The translations under genes were made by a program, and so were the position numbers. A stretch of 64,000 bases of DNA, from positions 1 through 64,000 of the forward strand of contig NZ_FOFO01000007.1 in the NCBI RefSeq assembly GCF_900110965.1, in the 5' to 3' direction. Position 1 is the stretch's first letter; each line of letters opens with the position of its first letter. Source of the DNA: Ectothiorhodospira magna (GTDB lineage: Bacteria > Pseudomonadota > Gammaproteobacteria > Ectothiorhodospirales > Ectothiorhodospiraceae). Below, piece after piece: positions 7,695 to 14,828 of the stretch. The notes beneath the pieces are model-generated. The model searched no databases. It saw only the letters and a list, made by a program, of their open reading frames with translations, and was not told the DNA's origin.

Positions 7695-7904
7695 TCACGC
7701 CGACAACGCCTCAATCATCCGCTTGATCCGATCCGTGCAAGCCTTCAGATCCGCATCGATCTCTTCCAGCGGGCGGGGCGGGGTGAACGTGTAAAAATGC
7801 CGGTTGAAGGGAATCTCAAAGCCAACAATGCCGATTTCTCCGTCCAGCGGGTCGCGCTTGCCCTCGTCGATCCAGGCATCGGGGATGTGGGGCTTCACCT
7901 CCTC
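7695..7904 (-). pseudogene. hsdM: HsdM C-terminal fragment (type I methyltransferase tail)
   Basis: About 69 codons ending at 7695 match the C-terminal tail of the type I restriction-modification N6-adenine methyltransferase: HIPDAWIDEGKRD, then VGFEIPFNRHFYTF, PPRPLEEIDADLK and a final helix. The catalytic NPPF/SAM domain is absent. The tail is fused in frame to an HPt domain of a sensor kinase, so this is a recombination product. Its position upstream of abi and hsdS on the same strand preserves the hsdM-abi-hsdS order of the lost operon. The exact junction near 7904 is my estimate. Confidence 0.75.
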
Positions 7905-8707
7905 CAGGTAGCCTCGCAATTGCAGCAGTATCGACGTCAGATCCTCGGACGACGAGGATGGAATGGCCACAGGGTCAGGGGTTACCAGAATGCCCTGAAG
8001 GGCATCCACGAGCGCCTGCAGCTGTTCGTCCAACTGGGCCAGCAGCAGGGTGCACTGTCCTGCTTCATCCCCCCTGCGGGCGGCCTTCTCCAGCGCACCA
8101 GCCAGAGACTGAATCCGGATGGCCCCCAGGGTACCGCTCGCCCCCTTGAGGCTGTGGGCCTGACAGGCCAGACCAGGTAGATCTTCGCATTCCACCGATT
8201 GCCACATGTCCAGGGCATCATCGCCGTGCAGTTCGATGAACTGCCGGAGCAGTCCCTGATAGCGCTGACCATCGCCGCGCAGCATGCGCAGCCCCACCCC
8301 AGTGTCCAGCCCCTCCACTTCAGCCAAGCGGGCCAGCACCATGCCCTGAGCAGGCTTTCCAGCATGGCGGTATTCATGTCACGGGCCGGTGATGGCCCGG
8401 TATTGCTGCAGAGCAGGGTGCCCAGTGCATCCTGCAGGGAGGAACGGGTGACGGGTTTGGGCAGCACCAGGTTGATGCCCGCCGAAGTGGTTTCCTCGTG
8501 GGTGAGGTCGCTGCCGTAGGCGGTGACCATGAGGAAGTCCGGTCGATGCTTCAGATCCAGGGCCTGGATCTTCTGGACCGTGGTCAGGCCGTCCATGGCG
8601 GGCATGCGCCAGTCCACGATCACCAAGTCATAAGCCCTGTCCTGGTCATCGGCCTTGCAGATGGCTTCCACCCCGGCTTCTCCAGAATCGAGGCTGTCCA
8701 ACTTCAT
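7905..8707 (-). pseudogene. Hybrid histidine kinase remnant (REC-HPt)
   Basis: This is a broken end of a hybrid sensor kinase. From 8707 to about 8345 the frame encodes most of a receiver domain: YDLVIVDWRMPAMDGL with the phosphoacceptor Asp, VTAYGS and LPKPVT. The amino-terminal acidic pair is missing. A frame change near 8340-8350 then leads into an HPt domain (GLRMLRGDGQRYQGLLRQF, AHSLKGASGTLG with the phosphorylatable His). All kinase and sensor modules are gone. The right side abuts the end hairpin of the IscB-type mini-element, whose insertion probably caused the truncation. The left side runs in frame into the HsdM tail. Confidence 0.75.
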
Positions 8708-8710
8708 ATT

Positions 8711-9100
8711 CTCTCCGCAAGGAAACCCGCGATTTCAATCGTGGGAGGAATTGCGGCTGCGGACTGCAGTCGCCGAAAAAGGGTGTGGGCCTTTCACCCA
8801 CAGGGCCGCAAAGCTCTGCCCCGTAAAGGGCACCAGTGACGCAGGGCTTTGGCCCTGTCTCCCCTCGCCAATGTCTGCAACCGGCTCCCGCCTTGCGGCG
8901 GCGACTGGAACCTTCGGCGCTTTACCTTTCGCCAGCATGATCCCAACCTTCCAGAGCGGCGGACTGAGGAAGCATCCGCCGGTGGGTCTTGACGACCTGT
9001 TACAAACGTAGCCCCTTTCGAGCGTCCTGCTCAGGCGGGCTCAGGCTGGTCAACCCAGCTTGCTTTCACAAGCCCCCGACTTCAGTCGGGGGTAGTTGAC
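8711..9100 (-). mobile_element. IS200/IS605-type mini-element of IscB class without nuclease gene
   Basis: This 390-bp block has no convincing gene but has element-like ends. On the minus strand it starts with a hairpin of 8-bp arms (9092-9085 and 9080-9073, loop tgaa) next to GTCAACTAC. It ends with a composite hairpin (CCGCAA 8715-8720, CCCGCGAT 8726-8733, ATCGTGGG 8738-8745, TTGCGG 8751-8756) matching the architecture of the right end beside the IscB fragment at 5881. The interior is rich in stem-loops. I read it as a non-autonomous derivative of an iscB-carrying element from which the coding region was deleted. Confidence 0.6.
8757..9060 (-). ncRNA. Omega-RNA-like structured region (IscB guide scaffold relic)
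   Basis: The interior of the mini-element contains several stable stems: CGGCGGA/TCCGCCG (8957-8963 with 8975-8981), CAGGGC/GCCCTG (8842-8847 with 8852-8857), and GTGGG/CCCAC near 8780-8800. Its minus-strand sequence (GGTCGTCAAGACCCACCGG and following) resembles what I remember of the region upstream of iscB genes, where the omega RNA is encoded. In such RNAs the guide is specified by flanking DNA beyond the left end, here just right of 9100. No nuclease partner is intact nearby, so function is doubtful. Confidence 0.4.
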
Positions 9101-9184
9101 CAGATAGCCGATGAACAGCAAAAGCGCCGAAAGGATCTTGGACCAAAGGATTGTACCTCGCTCAATCTCTGCCTGCCGGGTTGA

Positions 9185-10477
9185 TCAGCGAATCAACGAC
9201 AGCCACCCGGCCAGGGCCAGCAGCGTGACCAGCAGCACCGGCGGCGTGATCAGGATGCCGATCCTGAAATACTGCCCCCAGGTGATCTTGATGCCGCGCC
9301 GTGCCAGCACATGCAGCCACAACAGGGTGGCCAGACTGCCGATGGGGGTGATCTTCGGCCCCAGGTCGGAACCGATGATGTTGGCATAGATCATTGCCTC
9401 CTTGACCACGCCGGTCACATTGGCCTCGTCGATGGACAGGGCCACCACCATCACCCCGGGCATGTTGTTCATGATGGAGGAAAAGAAGGCGGCGATGAAG
9501 CCGGTCCCCACCGCCGCCGCCGTCACGCCATACTGGCCGATCCAGTCCAGGACAAGGGCGATGTCCGCCGTCAGCCCGGCATTGCGCAGGCCGTAGACCA
9601 CCAGATACATGCCCACGGAGAAAATCACGATCTGCCAGGGGGCACTGACGAAGATCCGGCGGGTGGAAATCACATGTCCCCGGGCGGCCACGGCCAGCAG
9701 GATGGCGGCACCCAGACCCACCATGGCGGAAATGGGCACGCCCATGGGCTCGATCACCAGAAAGCAGAACAGCAGCAGGGCCAGCACGCCCCAGCCCGCC
9801 TTGAACACGGCCGGGTCCTTGATGGCCTGTTCGGGCCTGCGCAGGCCATCCAGGCTGTAGGTGCGGGGGATCTGTTTGCGGAAGAACAGATACAGGATAG
9901 CCAACGAGGCGGTCACCGAGACGGCGTTGACCGCCATCATCACGGCGGCGTACTCGCGGAAGTTGATGCCGAAGAAGTCCGCCGAGACGATGTTCACCAG
10001 ATTGGAGGTGACCAGAGGCAGGCTGGCGGTGTCGGCGATGAAGCCCGCGGCAATGACGAAGGCAAAGGCCGCCCCGGCGGTGAAGCCCAGGGCCAGGAGC
10101 ATCTCCAGCACAATGGGGGTGAGCATGAGGGCGGCGCCGTCGTTGGCGAACATGGCGGCCACCACTGCGCCCAGCAGGATGATGAAACAATACAGGCGCA
10201 GGCCGCTCCCCCTGCCCCAGCGGGCCACATGCAGGGCCGCCCATTCAAAGAAACCGGCCTCGTCCAGGATCAGGGAGATGATGATGATGAAGACAAAGGT
10301 GAGCGTGGCGTTCCAGACGATATCCACCACAATGGGTACGTCGGAAAACTGCACCACCCCCGTGGCCAGGGCCAGGGTCGCGCCCCCCAGGGCACTCCAG
10401 CCGATGCCCAGCCCCTTGGGCTGCCAGATGACAAGGGTGATGGTGACGATGAAGATCGTCAGGGCGGTCAACAGCAT
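9185..10477 (-). CDS. arsB: Arsenite efflux pump ArsB
   Basis: This 430-residue polytopic inner-membrane protein of the ArsB/ArsAB superfamily extrudes arsenite and antimonite, driven by the membrane potential or coupled to an ArsA ATPase (none seen here). Seen features are 10-12 hydrophobic helices, the [16 protein letters not shown] motif in the first half and IMNNMPGVM in the second (the inverted-repeat partner). It is the last gene of a minus-strand run that starts with the ArsP-like permease. The length matches E. coli ArsB (429). Confidence 0.93.
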   Translation of the reverse strand: MLLTALTIFIVTITLVIWQPKGLGIGWSALGGATLALATGVVQFSDVPIVVDIVWNATLTFVFIIIISLILDEAGFFEWAALHVARWGRGSGLRLYCFIILLGAVVAAMFANDGAALMLTPIVLEMLLALGFTAGAAFAFVIAAGFIADTASLPLVTSNLVNIVSADFFGINFREYAAVMMAVNAVSVTASLAILYLFFRKQIPRTYSLDGLRRPEQAIKDPAVFKAGWGVLALLLFCFLVIEPMGVPISAMVGLGAAILLAVAARGHVISTRRIFVSAPWQIVIFSVGMYLVVYGLRNAGLTADIALVLDWIGQYGVTAAAVGTGFIAAFFSSIMNNMPGVMVVALSIDEANVTGVVKEAMIYANIIGSDLGPKITPIGSLATLLWLHVLARRGIKITWGQYFRIGILITPPVLLVTLLALAGWLSLIR

Positions 10478-10513
10478 GGAGGTGTCCTGGGATCGGGTTG
10501 GGTGGTTACGGGG

Positions 10514-10999
10514 TCAGGTATCGGCACGAAACGGATTGCAGCAGCCGGGGTCATCCGCCAGGCATTTGAGCAGATCAAAGCGGGATACGATGCCCACCAG
10601 CCGCCCCTCCACCACCACCGGCAGCGCCTGGATACCGTGGTTGATGAACAATCGGGCGGCCACGCTCATGTCATCTTCCGGTTGCAGGGTGAGTAGCTGC
10701 CGGGTCATCACCTCGCCCGCGGTCCGACCGCCGATGCGGTTGGGGTCGTCGCTGGAGGCATCCCCCAGGGGAGAACGGTACAGGGACTCCTTCCACCAAG
10801 CCGTCCGCGTCTCCACTCGCGCATCCGCCATGCGGTGGGTCAGGTCGCCGGAGGTAATGATGCCCACCAGCACATCGCCTTCATCCACCACGGGCAGGCT
10901 GTTGACGCGGTGCTTCACCAGCAGGCGGGCCACCCGCTGAATGGGAGTATCCGGTCTGACACCGAGCGGGTCCGGCGTCATCAGATCCTGTATGCGCAT
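10514..10999 (-). CDS. CBS-domain pair protein
   Basis: This 161-residue stand-alone Bateman module has two CBS motifs, DLMTPDPLGVRPDTPIQ with NSLPVVDEGDVLVGIIT, and EVMTRQLLTLQPEDDM with QALPVVVEGRLVGIVS. Such modules bind adenosine nucleotides and regulate partner proteins, often transporters. It lies between the thioredoxin-like gene and arsB in the same transcription unit, so it may sense energy charge for arsenic export. That role is inferred from position only. A CC pair near the C-terminus (PGCCNPF) could bind a thiol-reactive ligand. Confidence 0.85.
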   Translation of the reverse strand: MRIQDLMTPDPLGVRPDTPIQRVARLLVKHRVNSLPVVDEGDVLVGIITSGDLTHRMADARVETRTAWWKESLYRSPLGDASSDDPNRIGGRTAGEVMTRQLLTLQPEDDMSVAARLFINHGIQALPVVVEGRLVGIVSRFDLLKCLADDPGCCNPFRADT

Positions 11000-11019
11000 G
11001 GTTGCCTCCTCGGTCTGGA

Positions 11020-11256
11020 TCAGTCAGAAAACCACTGCCGCACCTGTTCGGCTTTCGGCATGGAACCGCTGTGTATCAGGGTATCGTCGATCACCACGGC
11101 CGGGGTGGACATCACTTTGTATTCCACCAGGGCCTCGGGACGGGTGTCCTTGGTGACCCGAGCTTCCACGCCCATCTCCCCCACCACCTGCTCGATGAGC
11201 CGGGCGGTATCCTGACAGCGGGCGCAGCCGATGCCCAACACCTTGATCTCTTTCAT
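11020..11256 (-). CDS. Small thioredoxin-like CxxC protein
   Basis: This 78-residue protein of the small redox-active disulfide (MTH895/TM0996-type) thioredoxin family begins MKEIKVLGIGCARC. CARC is the redox motif at 11-14, and VMSTPAVVIDD carries the cis-Pro loop. A good Shine-Dalgarno (GGAGG) precedes the ATG. Members are often found beside ArsP-like permeases, as here (43 bp upstream). It may reduce a partner Cys of the permease or of ArsC, but neither has been shown here. Confidence 0.88.
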   Translation of the reverse strand: MKEIKVLGIGCARCQDTARLIEQVVGEMGVEARVTKDTRPEALVEYKVMSTPAVVIDDTLIHSGSMPKAEQVRQWFSD

Positions 11257-11298
11257 GATTCACCTCCAGTCATTGAAAAAATGGCCTGTCCCCTGGGG

Positions 11299-12297
11299 CT
11301 ACATCATGCCCGACAGCAGCGGCCCCAGGGCATTGAGAATCCACCCGATCAGGGTGAAGGACACCAGCAACATGGCGAACACGATCACCAGCAACCGCCA
11401 CTGCATCACCTGTTTGAGCAGCACAAACTCGGGGAAACTGGCCGCCACCGTGCTCATGCAGAAAGCCAGCGTGGTGCCGATGGGCAGGCCCTTGAGCAAC
11501 AGACTCTCCATCACCGGCACCACACCGGTGATATTGGTATACAGTGGAATCCCCATCAACACCGCCAGGGGCACCTGCCACCAGGCCCCATCCGCCAGGT
11601 GGGTCTCCACCCAGTCGTCGGGGACAAAACCGTATAAGGCCGCCCCCAGACCCACGCCGATGAACACCCATTTCCAGACCCGCCGCAGGATCTCCAGGGT
11701 TTCATCGCGGGCGAACTCATGACGTTGCTTCAGGCTCAGACGACGACGCTCCGGTGCCTCCACGTTATCCGTCGAAGCCTCGGCGTAAGCCTTGGCCAGA
11801 AACGGCTGCAGCCATCGTTCGGCACGAATGGCATCGAGAAAGGCCCCGCCCAACATGCCCACGGCAAACCCCACCGCCACATACAGCAGGGTGATCTGCC
11901 AGCCCAACAGCCCCCAGAGCAGGACGATAGCCACCTGATTGATCATGGGCGAGGTGATCAAAAAGGACATGGTGATGCCGATGGGAATCCTCGCGGTGGT
12001 AAAACCGATGAAGACCGGCACACTGGAGCAGGAGCAGAAAGGGGTGATCGCCCCGAAGGTGGAACCCATCAGGTAACCGAAAAAGCGGTTGCGTCCGGCC
12101 AGGAAGGCTCGCATGCGTTCCAGGTCCAGGGAGGCACGCAGCAGGGCCAGCACGTAGATGAGCACCAGCAGCAGGGCGAAGATCTTGGTGACGCTGGCAA
12201 CAAAAAAATGGGCCGCGACGCCCAGGGCCGTCGAGGGATCCAGGCCCGCCAGCGTGAAGACCAGAAGGGTGGCCAGTTGATTGAAGATTTCCAGCAT
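11299..12297 (-). CDS. ArsP-like permease (UPF0718/DUF318 family)
   Basis: This 332-residue permease has two blocks of four or so transmembrane helices separated by a charged cytoplasmic loop (about 180-210, AEASTDNVEAPERRRLS). The family motif TPFCSCSSVPVFIG lies near 85-98; its cysteines are implicated in trivalent organoarsenical handling in ArsP. A second conserved block reads PLYTNITGVVPVMESLL. Context with arsB, arsC and a thioredoxin-like protein supports arsenic-related efflux, but substrates of this branch vary. It is the first gene of the minus-strand ars run, with an AGAGAGG Shine-Dalgarno before the ATG. Confidence 0.85.
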   Translation of the reverse strand: MLEIFNQLATLLVFTLAGLDPSTALGVAAHFFVASVTKIFALLLVLIYVLALLRASLDLERMRAFLAGRNRFFGYLMGSTFGAITPFCSCSSVPVFIGFTTARIPIGITMSFLITSPMINQVAIVLLWGLLGWQITLLYVAVGFAVGMLGGAFLDAIRAERWLQPFLAKAYAEASTDNVEAPERRRLSLKQRHEFARDETLEILRRVWKWVFIGVGLGAALYGFVPDDWVETHLADGAWWQVPLAVLMGIPLYTNITGVVPVMESLLLKGLPIGTTLAFCMSTVAASFPEFVLLKQVMQWRLLVIVFAMLLVSFTLIGWILNALGPLLSGMM

Positions 12298-12350
12298 GCC
12301 CTCTCTTAGGTCATTCTCGAGTCATGGAGACAAGATATGCTTCATACCAC

Positions 12351-12370
12351 ATATTCGCAATAACAAATAT
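12351..12370. promoter_or_regulatory. Imperfect inverted repeat in the arsP/arsC divergent promoter region
   Basis: ATATTCG (12351-12357) and CAAATAT (12364-12370) form 7-bp arms with one mismatch and a 6-nt spacer, in the AT-rich middle of the 99-bp divergent intergenic region. ArsR/SmtB repressors bind AT-rich inverted repeats at such sites. No arsR gene is in the window, so the regulator would have to act in trans. Confidence 0.3.
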
Positions 12371-12396
12371 CCAGCCATCCACCAGAGTCCCTGTCC

Positions 12397-12828
12397 ATGA
12401 CTTCATCCAACACGCCCAGCATCCTGTTTCTCTGCACCGGCAACGCCTGCCGCTCCCAGATGGCCGAAGGCTTTGCCCGCCACCTGGGTGGTGACGCCTT
12501 CCGGATCCAGTCGGCAGGGATCGAGGCCCACGGCAAGAACCCCCGGGCCATTCTGGCCATGGCGGAACTGGGGATCGACATCAGCGGCCAGGAATCCACC
12601 CGTGTCACCGATGCCATGCTGGCGGAAGTGGATCTGGTGGTGACGGTCTGCGGGCACGCGGACGAACATTGCCCCCTGCTGCCCCCGGGCACCCGTCGTC
12701 TGCACTGGCCCCTGACGGACCCGGCCAAGGCCACCGGTACTGAAGAAGACATCACCCTGGCCTTCAGACAGATACGGGACGAGATCCAGGCCCGGGTGAG
12801 CGCCCTGCTGGCGGATCTGAAGCGCTGA
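12397..12828 (+). CDS. arsC: Arsenate reductase, thioredoxin-dependent LMW-PTP type
   Basis: This 143-residue enzyme reduces arsenate to arsenite for export. It has the low-molecular-weight phosphatase P-loop CTGNACRS at 13-20 and the two further redox cysteines in CGHADEHC (Cys85, Cys92). These match the Cys10/82/89 relay of S. aureus ArsC with a constant offset of 3. It is transcribed divergently from the arsP-arsB run. The Shine-Dalgarno is weak (start chosen as the first ATG giving full family length). Confidence 0.93.
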   Translation: MTSSNTPSILFLCTGNACRSQMAEGFARHLGGDAFRIQSAGIEAHGKNPRAILAMAELGIDISGQESTRVTDAMLAEVDLVVTVCGHADEHCPLLPPGTRRLHWPLTDPAKATGTEEDITLAFRQIRDEIQARVSALLADLKR

Positions 12829-12841
12829 AGAAGCTGAAACG

Positions 12842-12879
12842 AAAAAACCCGCGCCTAGATAACCGGACGCGGGTTTTTT
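12842..12879. terminator. Bidirectional rho-independent terminator
   Basis: Stem CCCGCG (12848-12853) and CGCGGG (12868-12873) is flanked by six A on the left and six T on the right. It serves arsC on the plus strand and the tRNA-fMet transcript on the minus strand. Confidence 0.85.
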
Positions 12880-12892
12880 CTTACTTCGAATG

Positions 12893-12969
12893 TGGTAGCG
12901 GGGGCAGGATTCGAACCTGCGACCTTCGGGTTATGAGCCCGACGAGCTGCCAGACTGCTCCACCCCGCA
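12893..12969 (-). tRNA. Initiator tRNA-fMet (CAT)
   Basis: This 77-nt gene has an encoded CCA. The anticodon loop is CTCATAA, flanked by three consecutive G:C pairs (GGG and CCC), the hallmark of initiator tRNA. The D-stem has the A11:U24 pair. The acceptor position 1/72 would be U.U rather than the usual C.A mismatch, which still leaves the end unpaired as formylation requires. In many gammaproteobacteria this gene precedes rimP-nusA-infB. Here its 3' side faces the arsenic and defence-related accessory DNA. Confidence 0.93.
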
Positions 12970-13036
12970 ACTGAGGCTGTGTATATTAATGACCTTGCCC
13001 GGATAATGCAAGGGTTTTATCTCATTTTTTTGCAAC

Positions 13037-13363
13037 TCATGCACCACGGTGGATCAGGTGCCGGCGCAGATCGTGCCGATAGATGAATCCGGGCATGGCA
13101 AACACGGCAAACATGGACAGGGTGATGGCATAGAACTGCCAGCCCTGAGCATGGATCGTGCCGGTGACCAGGCGCTCCAGCCCGAGGCCAATGGCCACCA
13201 CCACGACGTAGAGTACCCCCCATTCCAGAAAACGGATGAAGGCCGGCTTTTCATTCCCTCGCGGCGTCAGGACAAACAACACCCGCTCGTTGAGCCACGG
13301 CAGGTTGGCCGCCACCAGGGCAATGAGAAGATAAAGCCATACAGTCACCTGCAAGAGATCCAT
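13037..13363 (-). CDS. DUF2818 membrane protein
   Basis: This protein has 108 residues from the ATG at 13363 (MDLLQVTVWLYLLIALV), which has a strong GGGGAGGGG Shine-Dalgarno. An upstream ATG would add ten residues overlapping nuoN further and looks less likely. Three hydrophobic segments (about 6-25, 50-68, 78-95) surround a PWLNERVLFV motif. This family is repeatedly found directly after nuoN, so it is thought to be linked to complex I assembly or function, though no role is established. The start lies 11 bp upstream of the end of nuoN. Confidence 0.8.
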   Translation of the reverse strand: MDLLQVTVWLYLLIALVAANLPWLNERVLFVLTPRGNEKPAFIRFLEWGVLYVVVVAIGLGLERLVTGTIHAQGWQFYAITLSMFAVFAMPGFIYRHDLRRHLIHRGA

Positions 13364-13373
13364 ACCCCCTCCC

Positions 13374-14810
13374 CTATCGAGCCGCTGCGGCAAGAGACAT
13401 CAGGATGCCAGGAAAGATCCCCAGTCCCAGCATCAACAGACCGTTGACCGACAGCACTACGTTCACATCCATGCCCCGGGACAGCGGGGTCTGGTCTTCC
13501 GGCTTGTCGAAGTACATGAACTTGATGATGCGCAGGTAGTAGAAGGCGCCGATCACCGACATCAGCACGGCGAACACGGCCACCCAGATGAAGCCCACCT
13601 GCACCACGGCCTGGAGCACCGCCAGCTTGGCATAGAAGCCCAGGGTGGGCGGCAGACCCGCCATGGACGCCATCAGCAGTAGCATGATGAAGGCAAACCA
13701 GGGACTGCGCTCATTGAGGCCACGGAAATCCTGGATATTGTCTGCCTCAAGGCCCTGGCGGGAGAGATACAGCACCATGCCAAAACCGCCAGCGGCCATC
13801 AGGGCATAGGCGATCACGTAGAACAGGGCTGCCGCGTTCCCCTCCGTGGTCCCGGCCATGACCGCCAGCAGGACGAACCCCACATGGGAAATGGTGGAGT
13901 AGGCGAACATGCGCTTGATATTGGTCTGGGCGATGGCCACCACGTTGCCCACCGCCAGGGACAGCACCGCCAGGATCAGCAGCATGCCCTGCCAGTCCGC
14001 GTGCAATGGCCCCAGGCCATCCACCAACAGGCGCATGACGATGGCCAGACCGGCGATCTTGGGGGCCGTGCCGATGAAGAGGGTCACCGGCGTGGGGGCG
14101 CCGTGGTATACGTCCGGCAACCACATGTGGAAAGGCACCGCCCCCAGCTTGAAGGCCAGGGCCACCACCACGAAGGCCAGGGCAAACACCAGGGCCATGT
14201 TGAATTCACCGGAGGCGGTGAGGATGCCTGCCGTCACGCCGGCGATGTCCAGGGTGCCCGTGATGCCATAGAGCATGGACATGCCGTAGAGCAGCACCCC
14301 CGAGGCGATGGAACCGAGCACGAAATACTTCATGGCCGACTCCGCCGCCTGGGTGGAATCCCGGTTGAAGGCCACCAGGGCATAGAGGCACAGGGAAAGC
14401 AGTTCAAGCCCCAGATAGAGGGTGATGAGATTGTTGGCCGAGATCATCACCATCATGCCCAACACACCGAACAGCCCCAATACATAGAACTCACCCTGAT
14501 ATAAACCCCGGGTCATCAGGTAGGGCCGGGCGTAGAGAAACACCATCGCCGAGATCAGCAACACCACCGACTTGAGCAGATCCGACATGGGATCGGCCAC
14601 GAAGGTGCCGGACATGGTGATGCGCACCTCCGGCGCGGCCAGCCACAGGGTCAGCATCAGGGTGCCCAGCAGGGTGAACTGGGTCAGTCCGTAGGTGATG
14701 TCCCGACGGGCCTGGGGGATGAACAGATCCGCCACCAGGATGAAGCAGGCCATGCCCAGCAGGAAAAGCTCGGGAATGACGGGGATGAAATCCGGAATCT
14801 CAAAGGTCAT
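13374..14810 (-). CDS. nuoN: NADH-quinone oxidoreductase subunit N
   Basis: This 478-residue antiporter-like membrane subunit of complex I is one of three proton-pumping modules (L, M, N). It has about 14 transmembrane helices, the conserved [13 protein letters not shown] helix with the essential glutamate near 135, and the [19 protein letters not shown] block with the channel lysine. Length is typical. It is the last canonical nuo gene and overlaps the DUF2818 start. It lies 18 bp after nuoM. Confidence 0.96.
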   Translation of the reverse strand: MTFEIPDFIPVIPELFLLGMACFILVADLFIPQARRDITYGLTQFTLLGTLMLTLWLAAPEVRITMSGTFVADPMSDLLKSVVLLISAMVFLYARPYLMTRGLYQGEFYVLGLFGVLGMMVMISANNLITLYLGLELLSLCLYALVAFNRDSTQAAESAMKYFVLGSIASGVLLYGMSMLYGITGTLDIAGVTAGILTASGEFNMALVFALAFVVVALAFKLGAVPFHMWLPDVYHGAPTPVTLFIGTAPKIAGLAIVMRLLVDGLGPLHADWQGMLLILAVLSLAVGNVVAIAQTNIKRMFAYSTISHVGFVLLAVMAGTTEGNAAALFYVIAYALMAAGGFGMVLYLSRQGLEADNIQDFRGLNERSPWFAFIMLLLMASMAGLPPTLGFYAKLAVLQAVVQVGFIWVAVFAVLMSVIGAFYYLRIIKFMYFDKPEDQTPLSRGMDVNVVLSVNGLLMLGLGIFPGILMSLAAAAR

Positions 14811-14828
14811 ATCGGCATCCAGGAGAGC

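Noticed and set aside
8735-8938. 67-codon minus-strand frame starting MLAKGKAPKVP inside the mini-element
   Set aside because: It lies wholly in the stem-loop-rich omega-RNA-like segment, and the predicted product has no fold-like pattern. I treat it as a translation of structural RNA sequence.
7575-9100. CRISPR array
   Set aside because: The inverted repeats and hairpins here are not regularly spaced direct repeats; none are seen elsewhere in the window.
12298-12396. arsR gene in the ars divergent region
   Set aside because: The gap is only 99 bp and holds no frame for a winged-helix repressor.
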